Notes: generated by a model from the sequence alone, not told the origin. Positions 1 through 11,369 are shown, counted from the stretch's first letter. The stretch is DNA of 64,000 bases from Liquidambar formosana (GCA_039720395.1 CM077823.1:11984107-12048106), one strand, 5' to 3'. Numbers and translations are program-made.

Positions 1-403
1 ATATATTATTAATAAGGAAAGAAAAAATTACAAGGGAGGACAAGAAGTCCTCCTAAAAAAGAAAAAAAAAAACAGAAAAAAAGAACAGAAAACAGCAAGG
101 AAAAGGCTAGCAGCATACAGCCCTCCTATTCATCCTCAAAACAAAAAGAGGAATATCCCTAAGTTCCTGAGAAGAATGAGCCCAACAAGAAACTAGAAAA
201 TACACTCTGTCCCATAATTCAAACAAAGAGGATTCTCGGTTCTCAAAAATCATTGAATTCCTTTCAATCCATAAGACCCAAAAGACCGCAAGTATGGTGC
301 ATTTCCAAATGACCACAGCCTTCTTTCCTCTCCCAAGACCCCAGAAATCAATAAGGAACATCTTTGATGCACAGTCCGGCAAGTTTACAAGGTAAAATCT
401 CAA
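1..403 (-). pseudogene. 3' end of a LINE (L1-type) retrotransposon, truncated by the window edge
   Basis: A 98-residue minus-strand frame at 107-403 resembles the C-terminal zf-RVT region of plant LINE reverse transcriptases. It has the VFWVLWIERNSMIFENR block, followed by LFELWDRVYFLVSCW. The W..LWIERN.IF pattern is common in degenerate non-LTR polyproteins. Downstream on the minus strand (106 to 1) the sequence is A/T-rich and ends in AATAATATAT-like bases, as plant LINE 3' UTRs do. The RT and endonuclease parts are not seen, so this is a 5'-truncated copy, normal for LINEs. It lies downstream of the SEC24-like exon on the same strand, probably inside an intron of that gene. The family call rests on pattern memory. 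Confidence 0.65.
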
Positions 404-2094
404 GCCTAATTTACATACATGCTCCCTTTAAACCTCAAGTTTCTAAAAGTCAGCCTGATTTCGTGATAATTTTGATATTTTACATTGTATGTATATATAT
501 AGATATATGAATTTTTCTTTTTTAAACTTTTTTATATAGAGAGAAAGAGAAAGAGATAATGAATCAATGCGTTGATGGCAAAAGTAAGAGAGAGACATCA
601 TGAGATAAATACAATTTTTTGTCCAATATAAATCCATATGTTAGTTTATAATTCATACTTTAATTTGTTCAATATTATTATTTATATCTTTCTTGGTTAT
701 CTGTACTAATATTGATCCAATGATTATTCTTTAATTTTTTCTTTATTTAAACTTCTTAATTGTCCATAATAATTTATTTCACCAATAATAAAACATATCT
801 TTGGTTCATTATATCTACGTTTTTTTGCATTACTTGATGAAATTTTGTGCCATAAACTGAATCCTCCAACTGGCAATCTAAAACCAGTACAAATAGGATC
901 ATCTTGATTAAGATTTAATAATTCAACTTGAATATGTAAATATACATCTGAAGGCCAACACCTCACTCTGCATCACCTATAAAAACTTGGTACCCAAACT
1001 CCATGGATAACATATTTGTGGCTATGAAATAGAACCATCCTCCTTGCTAAAAAACGAAGCACACATAAAAGGGTCAGTGCATCTAAACTATCCACTTAAA
1101 ACCAAACGAAAAGCTTTCCCACTTTGCACAATTTTTAAGAAATCAACCATAAACAAATTATTCAGAAGAGACAAGTTTGGAATTCGGTCAAGAGGATAAT
1201 CTACTTCTTCAAATGTAATGTTCCTGGCACCATGTCATCTGATTCATTTAATTTTATTTGGGTAAGATCATAAACACCCCCGGTGAGATTTCTATTAAAT
1301 CACCAACCTCAAATGTGGTTTTTGAAATATCACTACCACCCCTAAGCATACAATGTCATTTTCACTTACCCACACCGTTTTACAAGGCTGGCCATTTTAA
1401 TACAACCAGAAGATCTTTGTACTACAGATTTTAATATTAAAAAAAAATATATCACTATTAAAGATTCAATAGATATTCACAATATTTTGAGAAAGACCAA
1501 CAAAGGTTCTCCAACATTTACCCTTTTATTTTATTTTTTTTAACACCAATCTAAAAAAATGCTTTCTTCCTCCTGCGTCTTCTAATTTGTACTTCATTAT
1601 CTATTATTTTTTCTTACATTCCAAATAATGCATGCCTCCTTGGTAAGTAGCATTCTAATGTTTGTGAGTATTTGATGCCATCACGCATAAATACTAATAT
1701 CCTTTCCTCTATTTGATTTGTTTAAGTTATCAAAAAGAATCTAAAACTAAAAAAAATGCTTTATTCTCCCAGGTTAGTAGCATTCTAATGTTTGTGAGTA
1801 TTTGATGCCATCACGCATAAATACTAATATCCTTTCCTCTACTTGATTTGTTTAAGTTATCAAAGAGAATCTAATACCACCCTATTACAAAGATCACCAT
1901 AAATTTCAAATAAATTTTGACATCGAATCAAAATCAAATATCTCTCGCACATTATAAAAGAAAAAGAAGAGGCAGAATTCAACATACCATATTCCCACCA
2001 AAAATCCGTTATAGCAGTTAGCTCAACAACAATTTAATTTATAACGTACCACCAATAATTCAAGGGAAAACAATTGTGAATACTCAAAGCTTAC
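404..2094 (-). other. Probable first coding intron of the SEC24-like gene
   Basis: This A/T-rich stretch follows the CAG/GTAAG splice donor at 2095/2094 on the minus strand. I could not find the next SEC24 exon (linker or zinc-finger region) before the LINE fragment at 403. The intron must therefore run past the window start, or the gene is broken here. It contains a 130-bp tandem duplication (1642-1880). A short open frame at 724-966 opens without an ATG and matches no family I know. Confidence 0.5.
1642..1880. repeat. 130-bp tandem duplication
   Basis: The segment beginning GTAAGTAGCATTCTAATG at 1643 recurs as GTTAGTAGCATTCTAATG at 1773, an offset of 130 bp. The two copies are nearly identical for about 105 bp, including a TTTGATGCCATCACGC block. 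The few differences point to a fairly recent duplication inside the intron. No gene or mobile element is evident in it. Confidence 0.85.
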
Positions 2095-2988
2095 CTGGCG
2101 GGGCTGCATCGGCCATGCCTGTGACCCGTAAGGAGAGCCTGGAGGCGGTGGTATGCCTTGAGGTGCTGCTGAAAATGGCGGGGCTGGTTGCCCAGGAGGA
2201 CCCAGTGGAGCACTGGCAGGTGCACTTCCAATAAAAGATCGCATGCTCAGAGCCTGGGTAGGACCCCTAGTTGACATCATTGTCGATGGAGGACCAACAG
2301 GCGGTTGCTGCAGACTGCCAGCTGAAGGAAAATAGGGCCCACCGGCCAAAGCCCCCGACGCAAACACAGGCGGTCCATTGCTCATTGTACCCGGTGCACT
2401 TGAAGGGGGCACAACCGAACCTGTTGTCAAAGGGGAAGATCCAAAAGCACCCGGACGAGCGCCAAATGGAGGAGGTACAAGTGGACCACTTGAAAACCCA
2501 GAAGACGGAAAGGCACCAGGAGGGGGAGCCGGAGGTGACCCAGAAGGGGGCACGACTGGGCCAGCCATTGAAGATGAAAGAGACCCAGGATGCGGCCTCG
2601 AAGCAAAAGGCGATGGCTGAGCACCAGGAGGACCAGACGGTCTTCCTGGAGCCACATTTGGAGGTAATGTGGTTTGTGGAGGACCACTCGGAGGCATCAT
2701 GGGTCTCGCAAGCGCACCTGGAGATGGGCCATGCTGAGATACCGGTGCCACCCCAGGAAACGCAGATGAAGGGGTAGCTGATGGAGGGAAAGGTGACGGT
2801 GATTGGCCAAAAGGGGGAGGAGGCCTAGTTGGGGCAGAATTGGGCATCGAATGCAGGCGATTAATATGTAAATTTTGCATATTATCGGCTAACGAATCAG
2901 GGTTTCTCTGAAAACTGGGGTTATAATTAGGAGGCGGAGGTGGATTAAAGCCTGGTCTAGGTGCCCCTGGAGGCACAGGAGCTGCCAT
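2095..2988 (-). CDS. SEC24: SEC24B/C-like COPII coat protein, first coding exon (partial gene)
   Basis: SEC24 is the cargo-binding subunit of the COPII inner coat and works with SEC23 and SAR1 in vesicle budding from the ER. This exon encodes 298 residues starting MAAPVPPGAPRPGF, rich in Pro, Gly, Ser and Ala (many PPP, FGQSPSPFPP and GPP runs). The SLADNMQNLHINR motif near residue 32 is a landmark I recognise from Arabidopsis SEC24B/C (At3g44340/At4g32640 type). The exon ends at a consensus donor, CAG/GTAAGC at 2095/2094, after a whole number of codons. The zinc-finger, trunk, helical and gelsolin domains must be encoded downstream (toward and beyond position 1) and are not in the window. 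The ATG at 2986-2988 is chosen because the conserved N terminus starts there. Subfamily (B or C) cannot be decided from this low-complexity part. Confidence 0.82.
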
Positions 2989-3018
2989 TGATAAAAACTC
3001 TAGATCCCCCTTGTCCTT

Positions 3019-3718
3019 CTACAAATTCAGTATATATATCCTATAACAATTCAACAACACACGATCCAAATCTGCAAATCACATAAACAAAACAATTCGA
3101 TTATCAGCCAATCTACCAAATACATACACGCATATATATGTGCACAACAAGATTGCACTGGAGATGTCCAGTTACTGGAGAGGATCCTCTCCCGTGCAAG
3201 AAATATATATATTAAATTGAAATCTGAAAATTGGTAATATATGCCCGCCCTGCCAAACATCGAATGCAAAGGTTAGATTTCACCACCTCTATCTACCCAA
3301 CTAGTCCTATTTGATCTCAAAAATCCAAGCTGCTTCAAATCAAAGCTTTACTAAATAGGGAAAAAACACCTAACCTAGGTTGCTAGGAGAAGCGCTTTCA
3401 GGCTCATTCGCTTAGAAAATCTCTAATTAGTCTTCTCTGGTGTCGGCCACAATTGGCGGGCCGGCCAGTCACCTGTGAATCGACGGCGGAAAGACGTGGT
3501 CTTTTCGGGTCGCCGGACCTGGGCCGATGGCGCTTCGTAACGGCGTTTTTGTCTGGCGTCCAGTGGCTCTCTGCTAGTTGGCTTTGCGTTTCGGCTAGTC
3601 TTCAATCCTGAGCCTAATCAGTCTCATGAATCTGTTGGGGCGAAAACACGATAAGTAGATACACAATTTTCAAATCATGGAAAAACATATTAATTTTTGG
3701 GAGAAGAGAGAGAAAAAC
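3019..3718 (-). other. Probable 5'-UTR intron of the SEC24-like gene
   Basis: On the minus strand a pyrimidine-rich leader ends ATCCAAG at 3719, followed by GTTTTTCTCTC. A matching acceptor, TTTGTAG/AAGG, lies at 3019/3018, 30 bp before the ATG. Splicing would remove 700 bp and place the leader close to the start codon. Leader introns of this size are common in plant housekeeping genes. This is an inference from splice-site consensus only. Confidence 0.5.
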
Positions 3719-3960
3719 CTTGGATCGAAGAGAATTGGATCTGTGAATCTCCAAACGATTGGAGTTGAGATCGGGGATGGATGCGATTAGGGTTATTGGG
3801 AAGAGAGATCGGAGAATTGGGGGGTTTTGGGTGACGAGAGATAGATTGCTGTGCGTGCAGTGATGTGAGATCGGAGAGAGGTAATAAATGGGGAGATGGA
3901 GAAACGAAAGACAAGTCGGGTCTTTTCTTGGTTCACTTGCGTTGAGCCTCAGCCTACCAT
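3719..3960 (-). promoter_or_regulatory. Leader (5' UTR) and core promoter region of the SEC24-like gene
   Basis: Read on the minus strand, this stretch is rich in CTCTC, CCGATCTC and CCCAAAACCCCC runs, typical of TATA-less plant housekeeping leaders. It runs directly into the proposed donor at 3719/3718. No clear TATA box is visible. The transcription start is not determined; around 3880-3900 would be a guess. Confidence 0.4.
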
Positions 3961-4036
3961 GGGCCTCCGGCGTACTTTGAATGCCTTCATGGGCTCGTAG
4001 CTCACTAGCAATGAGAACGGCTATTGAAAAGAAAAC

Positions 4037-4160
4037 CACCCCCCCCCCCCCCCCCCCCCAAAACAAAAAAAAAAACAAAATTCTTATCAAACCCCTTTTA
4101 GTTTCCCCCCCCCCCCCCCCAAACAAAAAAAAAACAAAATTCTTATCAAACCCCTTTTAC
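4037..4160. repeat. Tandem duplication of a poly-C / A-rich / TTCTTATCAAACCCC unit
   Basis: Two adjacent units each consist of a long C run (about 23 and 15), an A-rich stretch with interspersed C, then CAAAATTCTTATCAAACCCC and TTTTA. The unit is about 65 bp. Long C homopolymers are rare in plant DNA and can fold as i-motif or G-quadruplex. Homopolymer length may be affected by assembly error. The repeat lies just upstream of the SEC24-like promoter. Confidence 0.85.
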
Positions 4161-4163
4161 TTT

Positions 4164-4440
4164 AAGTTCTTAAGATGCTAAGAAAAATATAAAAGGTTTT
4201 TACAAAAACCGATCACAAAGTCTAGGGTTTTGGAAAAACTTTCTTCTGCAAAATTGTTCAAAATGATGATCTCTAGTGGACCAAACAGTCGATTTTCGCA
4301 AAAACATTTTATATTTTGCATAAAATCTTAAAAACCTAAAGGATTAGGGGTGTGATAAAAATGTGGGGAGGCAATAGCCGTTCCCCACTAGCAATATATA
4401 TAGAGGGTAGCTAGAGGGCCTCTATTGGCACCCAAGACTT
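4164..4440. mobile_element. Foldback/MITE family copy (partial)
   Basis: The body contains GAAAAATATAAAAGGTTTTT, a GATCACAAAGTCTAG segment and TTGTTCAAAATGATGATCTC, all shared with the copies at 4471-4858, around 5466-5533 and 10770-10969. The right edge CTATTGGCACCCAAGACTTG is the inverted counterpart of sequence at 23890-23925, the right end of the MITE copy split by the copia element. No coding capacity. Confidence 0.55.
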
Positions 4441-4470
4441 GCTTTATATCCCAATCTTTTCTTTTTGGAT

Positions 4471-4858
4471 TTGGATATTGCAACCCCTTCAAGTGATCTC
4501 CCCACCCCATTAATTTTAATTTTTAAAATTTTTAGAAAAATATAGACGGTTTTTATGAAAAGTGGTTACTTAATCCACTAAACAACATCATTTTGAACAA
4601 TTTTGCAGTAGAAAGATTTTCCAAAATCTATATTTTAAGTGGACTTTTTGGCCAAAAATGAAATAGGGACTATAAGTGGCTAAAAAGTCCTACTTAAATG
4701 GTAGATTTTGGAAAAACACAGAGTTGTTCAAAATGATGTTTTCTAATGGACTTTGTGGTTACTTTTCATAAAAACCTTTTATATTTTTTTTAAATCTTAA
4801 AAAAATTAAAATTAGTGAGGTGGTGAGATCACTTGAAGGGTTGCAATACCAAACCCTT
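4471..4858. mobile_element. Foldback MITE with long terminal inverted repeats
   Basis: The left arm (4473-4500) contains TATTGCAACCCCTTCAAGTG and the right arm (4823-4848) contains CACTTGAAGGGTTGCAATA, a near-perfect inverted repeat. The inverted match continues inward, with ATCATTTTGAACAATTTTGC on the left mirrored by TTGTTCAAAATGATGTTTTC on the right. The element is about 385 bp and noncoding. Target duplication was not resolved. It belongs to the same family as the neighbouring partial copy. Confidence 0.7.
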
Positions 4859-5076
4859 TCTTTATTTTGTGTTTTTTTTCTTCGGTCCTAACTTATTCTA
4901 CTCTTACTTTTTTACCTATGGTGTTCATGGTTTAAGTTAAAACCAAGAACTGAACCAATTCAAACCAAACTAGTTGATTTTGTTTGGTTTTCTTTTCATT
5001 TGGTTTCGTTTTGGTTTGCATGTTAGAAAATCCAAACCAAACCAAAAAAAAACCAAAAAATACATAATATATTATG

Positions 5077-5533
5077 ATATATGTTTATTATATATTATAC
5101 TTCAATATGTAAATTTCCTATTTTAATATATTTCCATTCTGATATAATGTTTAATGCTTTTTTTAGTTGGCAATCTTTAATGCTGTTATTAAAATTGTTT
5201 TTATTTTAAATTTGGATTGTCATTTTTCCCATTTTATTATGTGTATTATGATTTGTTACTACTTTATAGGGGAAAACCAAAACCAAACTGATATTTTTCG
5301 GTTCAATTTGGTTTGGTTTTTTTTATAGTATGTTTTGGTTTTGGTTTTGGTTTAATAAAATTACTCAAAAACCAAACCACGAACAAGCCTACTTTTACCC
5401 CACCCACCCTCACCACTAGGATAGCCCCAATGACTTATACCCCAACCCCTACGGTTTTATCAAGATTTTATGAAAAATATAAAAGATTTAACGAAAATTG
5501 ATCGTGTAGTCTACTAGAGAACATCATTTTGAA
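5077..5533. repeat. Left copy of a ~455-bp direct repeat flanking a Tat-type LTR
   Basis: This segment starts ATATATGTTTATTATATATT and ends CATCATTTTGAA. It is repeated at 10389-10841 in the same orientation. The two copies sit exactly against the two ends of the LTR between them. Both contain GGTTTGGTTTT-rich simple sequence and the start of a MITE copy. By eye they differ at several percent of positions, including indels, so the event is not recent. Confidence 0.85.
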
Positions 5534-7374
5534 GTGAACCACAGGTTTTGAATGTCTTTTTTAAAAGAGAGAATTTTAATAAATGAAAATCTATTTTTAG
5601 GTTCACATAAAACAAATAACAAAAGTAAGGAGTCGCCACCTTATTAATTTTAAAGGAATAAGAAAAACCATAAAAACAATTTTAAAGGAAACCTTTTAAA
5701 ACAAAACAAATTACTCCAATTTTTAGAAAAAGACAAGTCTTAACGTACCAAAGAAGAAATTCAGAGACTAAGTTACTGTCACGACCCAAATATATAAGCT
5801 GTGATTAATTATAATAAATCCAGTTTAATTAGAGAAAACCATTTAGAAAACATGCGGATGACACGTGTTAGAAAAACCATTATTTCAATAAAATTTTTGA
5901 CATAAACCATTTGTAAATGGGACATACCATGATAAAACCTGTAAAATATCCATATAAATTTCCTGTCATCCATCTATGGTATCATCACGTACTAAAATAA
6001 ACCATATAAAGAGACGTACGAAATTCAAATATTACAATCCATAAGTTATTACAAGTTTAGTGCCCATTGGCCAAATAAAAGTATTAATTAATACAAACCA
6101 TAAGTTAAAAATGTCCAAGACTAGAAATGTTCCATAATTAAACTAGCATAATAATAAAGCCAGCCTTCACATAGCACCTCAAGGCGAGGTCTCCCCTACT
6201 ATGAAATCATCTGAAAAGATTTTGTAAAATATAAGGGTGAGTATAAAACTCAATACATATAATTTCTATATGAAAATAACCAAAGCACGATAATATAACC
6301 AATTTAAATCATGCTTCAAATATGATTAAAACACATGTACTGTCATGAATGATATGCAACTCATGTCCATTTAACATATTCCGTTTTTACCAACCAGTCC
6401 CGCAAGATTCTTCATGCGGAAACGGAGGATTTAAACCCAACCTCCAAGAGAATGACACAACTGTCATTCCTACCTGGGACCGTAAGTCGTCTCAATTTAG
6501 GAGTACAACAAGACATCCTTTCTTAGGATCGCAAGCAACCCATGACCAAAAGGATGGAGAACACAGCTTAGTCCCTTGACCACAAGTAAACCATACCCAA
6601 TAACCCCTTCCAATACTTTCACCTAGTATTTAATTAAGTCCATTTCATGCATTTCATGCCAATGAATGTTATGAGAAAACATATAGATCTCTATGCATGT
6701 CAATATATCCAGGAATCGATAATATATAATTATTCCATAATTATACAACATGTTGGGCTATGTAAAACATGTGAAATATAGATCAACTATAATTTACATA
6801 GTATGAACAATCAAAATAAACTGCACAAGTATGTCAACCTAAATACTCCCAAATGTAATATTTATAAATATAGGGTTATGTAAACTAGACCCACAGTATA
6901 TGCATTACAAAATATACATGATAATATCCTCAAAAATCATGTAAACTCATAAATAACACAAATATACGTTTTTATTCAACATATATGAGATTATATCTTA
7001 ACTCATTATCATCCCTAAGGTTAAAACCCATGAAAATCACACCTACCTTAATGAAGTACAAAGAAAAGGTAAGAAAACGAGTTGTGGAAGTCCAAATCCA
7101 AGCTAAAATGCAAGAACTAGCTCCAAACTACACAAATCAAATTCCAATCCTCACCAAGCATGTGTAGAACTTCAAATCCAACCCCAAGAATGCAACCCAA
7201 AGCATCAAAATGAAGTGAGAAAGTCAAAATCCATGCACGCAAGCCAAAACCAAGCTTTTTCTCTCATCTGTACACAATCTCTCTCTCCTCCCTCTCTCTC
7301 TCTCCTTCTCTTTCTGATTAAGCTTGGAAGAATGAAAATGCTGAAAGTGAGAGGTTTGAGTCGTGCTAGATGGG

Positions 7375-7382
7375 TTTTATAA
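7375..7382 (-). promoter_or_regulatory. TATA box of family-B LTR
   Basis: Minus-strand TTATAAAA within GTTATAAAACCC. The same TTATAAAAC sequence occurs at 44862-44869 in the other family-B LTR, also just downstream of a palindrome cluster, which supports it as the LTR promoter. Confidence 0.6.
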
Positions 7383-7446
7383 CAAGGAAGGGCATATATG
7401 TCATTTAACCTCTTTAAAAATCTGATTCTAGGCCATTTTTGAAGGG

Positions 7447-7650
7447 TGTAGCCGACTACACATTTTTGAAGGGTGTAGCCGACTACATCCAATGTGTAGT
7501 CGACTACACATTCCAAAATACTCTTTTTGGCCCATGTAGTTGACTACATGCAAGGTGTAGTCGACTACAAAAACCATAATACAATTCTGTTATGTGTAGT
7601 CGACTACAACCTTGGTATAGTCGACTACGAACCTAGTATAGTTGGCTACA
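7447..7650. repeat. Cluster of eight 14-bp palindromes (TGTAGTCGACTACA type)
   Basis: Perfect palindromes TGTAGTCGACTACA occur three times. Variants with one or a few changes (TGTAGCCGACTACA, TGTAGTTGACTACA, TATAGTCGACTAC) bring the total to eight in about 200 bp. The cluster lies 65-275 bp upstream of the LTR TATA box in transcriptional orientation, as expected for repeated protein-binding sites or an enhancer. Function is inferred from position only. Confidence 0.8.
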
Positions 7651-9695
7651 ACTAGCTGAAATTTGCTAAAACTCTCAAATTTGAGAAACAAATGGATTTC
7701 CTCCAATTCCTATCAACTATAACTTCTAAAGTACATCAAAATCATGCACATGCAATGCCCATGCATGGCATTACCCGATAAATCAACTGATATACTTGCA
7801 AATCACGTATTAAAGATGAGATTAGCCTAAGACACGGGCATTATAGTTATGATGTGGGAAGGTTTTGGGAAACATCTCATAGGCACCCACATTGCCCTAA
7901 AAAGGTCTATGGTCTATTTCAATTACTTCCTAATTAGTCACCATGCATATAAAATAACCATCTATGGATTCACATACATCTATAAAAGAATAAAAGAATA
8001 ACATGGAAAGTGATAAAGAGAGGATAAAGAGAAAAAGAAATAAAAGAGAAATAAACAAAAGGGAAATAAAAGGAAACTTAGGATACTTAGTATCCTAGGG
8101 TGGACTTGAACATCAAAAGAGTGCCTATGTACCTTTCATACATAGATGCAAAAATCAAAGTCCATGTAGTTCGAAAGAGCTAGAAGGGGTTATTTCCTTT
8201 ACAATGAACTACCATAAATCTTAAGTTTCCATTTTATGAAAAAGGAAAGTTTCCAAAGATAAGAAATTTCCAAAAAAAAGGAATAAAAGAAAAAAAAAAG
8301 AAGTTTATAACAAATGGAACTTTGGAGAGAATAGAGAATTTAGGAAAATGGAAACTTAAGAGTTACCATAATTCAATGCAAATAAAATAACCCAAGAGGG
8401 AGAAGGGAACAAATAATAACAAAACTTACCATAGTCAAACTTACCATATGTAAATTATCTCAAAACATTGAGAAAATACCAAATAATCATCCTATATATG
8501 CTATAGGACAACTATAATGCTCAAACCAACCATTATTATGCTCAAATCATCATTAGAAAGCTTAAATCAAATCTGGACAGAATATTAAACGACCCTAAAA
8601 CATCCTAATAATTATGCTAAAAGCAAAAATTAAAAGGAATGCAAAACTCTAATATGCTTCTACATGGACTAGACTACCTATCATGCATGAAAATATAAAA
8701 AATATGCAAAAAGTGAATTATTATGGTGAAAATATCATATAACAACTCAAAACATAGAAAGAAAATAAAATATGATGCAAAAGATAAGGATTTTATGTAA
8801 AAACATGGAAAAGGCTTTCTTATGGCGAGCTTTCTTGAGAAAAACTATCCTAAGATAATTTTACGTAAAAAGTACTCCATATGAATGATTTCTCTACATA
8901 TCCTACATAAAATCTATACCTAAGAATGCAATGAAAAAGATGGCACACTTAAACACACTCTCTAAAGCACTCATGTAAAGACTTACTCTCTAAAAAAGAT
9001 AGTTATCTTCCAAAAGAATAAACATGTATAGACATATGAAGATAAATCCTACACAAGATGTGTTCTACATGAAAAGTGCTAAAAAACATGCATATAAGTG
9101 AATTATGAAAAGAAAATAGCCCTAAAACTTCAACTAATATGCTATGCAAAATAACCATATTCTAGAAAGAGAAAATCATTATTTCTGCCTAACAAACTAT
9201 AATGCTATTTATATAATATCCATCAAATAATCTTAATACTATCCAATAGACATGATAACTACACAAAGTAACAACTCTAAGCATGTAGAGAATGAAAACT
9301 AAGAGAAATAAGAGAAAAAGAAACTTACTTGAAAAAGAATGCCTTTGCTGAATGCTTCCTTCTTCTTTGGCTTGATATGCTTCTAGTTCTCCTTCAAAGA
9401 TGCAGTAGAATAACTCTCTCAAGGTGTATGAGTGTGTGCAAATTCATGCTCCCTCTGTTCCTAGTCGATATAGGGGGTGTGTAATCTCTTTATACTGATG
9501 GGAGGGTTTAAATATATAGCTAACCAATCATAGGATCCAATAGCTGAGATTAATTTACCATAAAATCAATCTAAGACTATAATTAATTCATTTAGGCCTT
9601 AAGTAACTCAAAGTTACCTAAAAATAAGGTTGGAAACACTTTTGGAGCAAGGAAAATCAATTTGGAAGGTCAAAACTATGCAAAATTGGACGCGG

Positions 9696-9758
9696 GAGCT
9701 CGGCTAACCAGCTAGGCTAGCCGGTTGGACCGACTGGGCCAGTTAAGCTGGCCGATTT
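9696..9758. repeat. Degenerate copy of the Tat-LTR palindrome
   Basis: CTCGGCTAACCAGCTAGGCTAG and the downstream GGGCCAGTTAAGCTGGCC retain the CGGCTA-NN-TAGCCG theme but have lost most symmetry. The position corresponds to the 80-bp palindrome in the other Tat-type LTRs. Confidence 0.5.
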
Positions 9759-10388
9759 CATCAGGTCCTTCGGCTTACTTCCTATTTTAGACCTTCTTCA
9801 TTAAAATGGCCATAACTTGGTCAAATTAACTCCAAATTGAGTGATTTAAAAAACAAAATTTCCATATTTCAATGAGGAACAAGTTTAAAATATTCTTGAG
9901 CCAAAAATCTCCAACCATGGTTAGGTGGCTGGGTTTAATAAGGTGGTTAACTAAAAATGGTCAATTAGCCATAGGTGAAAATTATGGTAATTCAACCCCA
10001 AAGCCATTCAATCCTTAAATTGATTCTATAAATAGACTCTTTTCATTAATATAAACACAATGGAACAATCTGAGACAAGTTTCATAGTTAATCAGAAAAT
10101 ATATGAATTAAAAGGCAAAATTACTCCTCAAGTCGTAAAAGTTCTAATTAGGCATCCAAACCTATATGAAATTGAACCAAATTACACACGTATATCCTAA
10201 ATGCACCTAGAAAATAAATGCAAATGATAAAATGCAAAAATTAAACAAAACGATGCATGCAATAATGAACTACTCACATAAGCTTAAAAGAGCAAATATG
10301 TCCTTCAAGTCTTAAAGACTCCTAAACACATCCAAACTTAAACCAATGCTAACATGAACTCATAGGGATGAAAATGGGGTGTCTACAA

Positions 10389-10841
10389 ATATATGTTTAT
10401 TATATATTATACTTCAATATGTAAATTTCCTTTTTTAATATATCTCCATTATGATATAATGTTTAATGCTTTTTTTAGTTGGCAATCTTTAATGCCGTTA
10501 TTAAAATTGTTTTTATTTTAAATTTGGATTGTCATTTTTCCATTTTATTATATGTATTCAATTATCTATAATTTGTTACTACTTGATAGGGGAAAACTGA
10601 AGAAAATCGATATTTTTCAGTTTGATTTGGTTTTTTTTATAGTATGTTTTGGTTTTGGTTTAGTAAAATTACCCAAAAACTGAACCACGAACAACGCTAC
10701 TTTTACGCCACCCACCCTCACCACTAGGCTAGCCCTAGTGACTTATATCCCAACCCCTATGGTTTTCTCAAAATTTTATGAAAAATATAAAAGATTTAAT
10801 GAAAACTGATCGTGTAGTCTACCAGAGAACATCATTTTGAA
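10389..10841. repeat. Right copy of the ~455-bp direct repeat
   Basis: Direct counterpart of 5077-5533. It begins immediately after the LTR end and continues past 10841 into MITE sequence (CAACTTTGTAGTAG) that is absent after the left copy, where the LTR starts instead. Confidence 0.85.
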
Positions 10842-10969
10842 CAACTTTGTAGTAGAAAGTTTTTCCAAAAATGGTAGTTCCAAGTGGAATTTTGGGATTT
10901 TTACAACAAAAAAAAAAATGGTAAATGGCAAAAAAGTCAACTTAAACTACAATTTTTGAAAAACCTTTC
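10740..10969. mobile_element. MITE copy, left part, split by the copia element
   Basis: Shares ATGAAAAATATAAAAGATTT, GATCGTGTAGTCTAC and ACATCATTTTGAAC with the MITE copies near 4.2-4.9 kb. It stops at the CTTTC duplication (10965-10969) of the copia insertion and resumes at 23783. Confidence 0.65.
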
Positions 10970-11369
10970 TATTGGCCTAAATGGTTTTAACTCCTTGATT
11001 TTGATGATAACAATACATAAAAAGATGTTTAAGGACTAATGAGAACTTAAGTGATTAATCTAAATAGGTATTAAAGCCACAAAATGTTTCAAGTATCAAG
11101 AATCTGGTTGTCAAACAAAAACAGCATCCATAGCACATAGCATATGCCCAAGTGAATCCATCCATCTATCCATCCTTCAAGTTTTGTCAACAATCAATGT
11201 GAGAGTATTAGGACTTCTATGTAAGGTTGATTTCAACATTTTCTCACAATAGTAAAAGGCTTACAATCTAAAATCAACATAGACTTAGTGGACTTAAGAG
11301 ATAATCTCATTTAAATATCTTATTAAGAAGAATCTTGTGACCCTTTATTTCCTTTTGGTACAACAGAGA

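Larger units (their letters stand above)
5776..7846 (-). mobile_element. Solo LTR, family B (TGTAACACTCG type)
   Basis: The left end is TGTCACGACCCAAAT and the right end GGGCATTATA. Read on the minus strand it starts TATAATGCCCGTG and resembles the plus-strand LTR starting TGTAACACTCG at 44099. Target duplications GTTAC (5771-5775) and GTTAT (7847-7851) differ by one base. It interrupts the Tat-type LTR exactly within AAGTTA/TGATGTGGG. The LTR is about 2.07 kb with a TATA box (7375-7382) and a cluster of eight palindromes upstream of it. No internal coding region. Confidence 0.75.
5534..10387 (-). mobile_element. Solo Tat-type gypsy LTR, split by a family-B solo LTR
   Basis: Minus-strand LTR of the same family as the LTRs of the large element at 46353. 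It runs from GTGAACC (the LTR 3' end in reverse) to GGGGTGTCTACA at 10387 (the LTR 5' end). Family markers are the GGAGTCGCCACC stretch near 5630 and the GTGGGAAGGTTTTGGGAAAC block after 7850. Without the insertion at 5776-7846 it is about 2.8 kb, matching the other copies. No internal region accompanies it. Instead of a 5-bp target duplication it is flanked by the ~455-bp direct repeat. The terminal bases are slightly degenerate. Confidence 0.75.

Noticed and set aside
724..966. 80-residue minus-strand frame (VRCWPSDVYLHIQVELLNL ...)
   Set aside because: It looks protein-like but opens with GTG after a nearby stop, shows no domain I can name and lies in a presumed intron. Could be a captured gene fragment; not supported enough to list as a gene.
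2271..2777. Plus-strand frames opposite the SEC24-like exon (168 and 80 residues)
   Set aside because: They are shadows of the Pro/Gly-rich coding exon in the reverse direction.
3614..4126. 170-residue minus-strand frame
   Set aside because: It arises from the poly-C/G tract and the 5' leader; Gly-rich start and no conserved motif.
6349..6579. 76-residue plus-strand frame in the family-B solo LTR
   Set aside because: It lies in LTR U5/R sequence antisense to transcription, with no homologue in the other copy visible.
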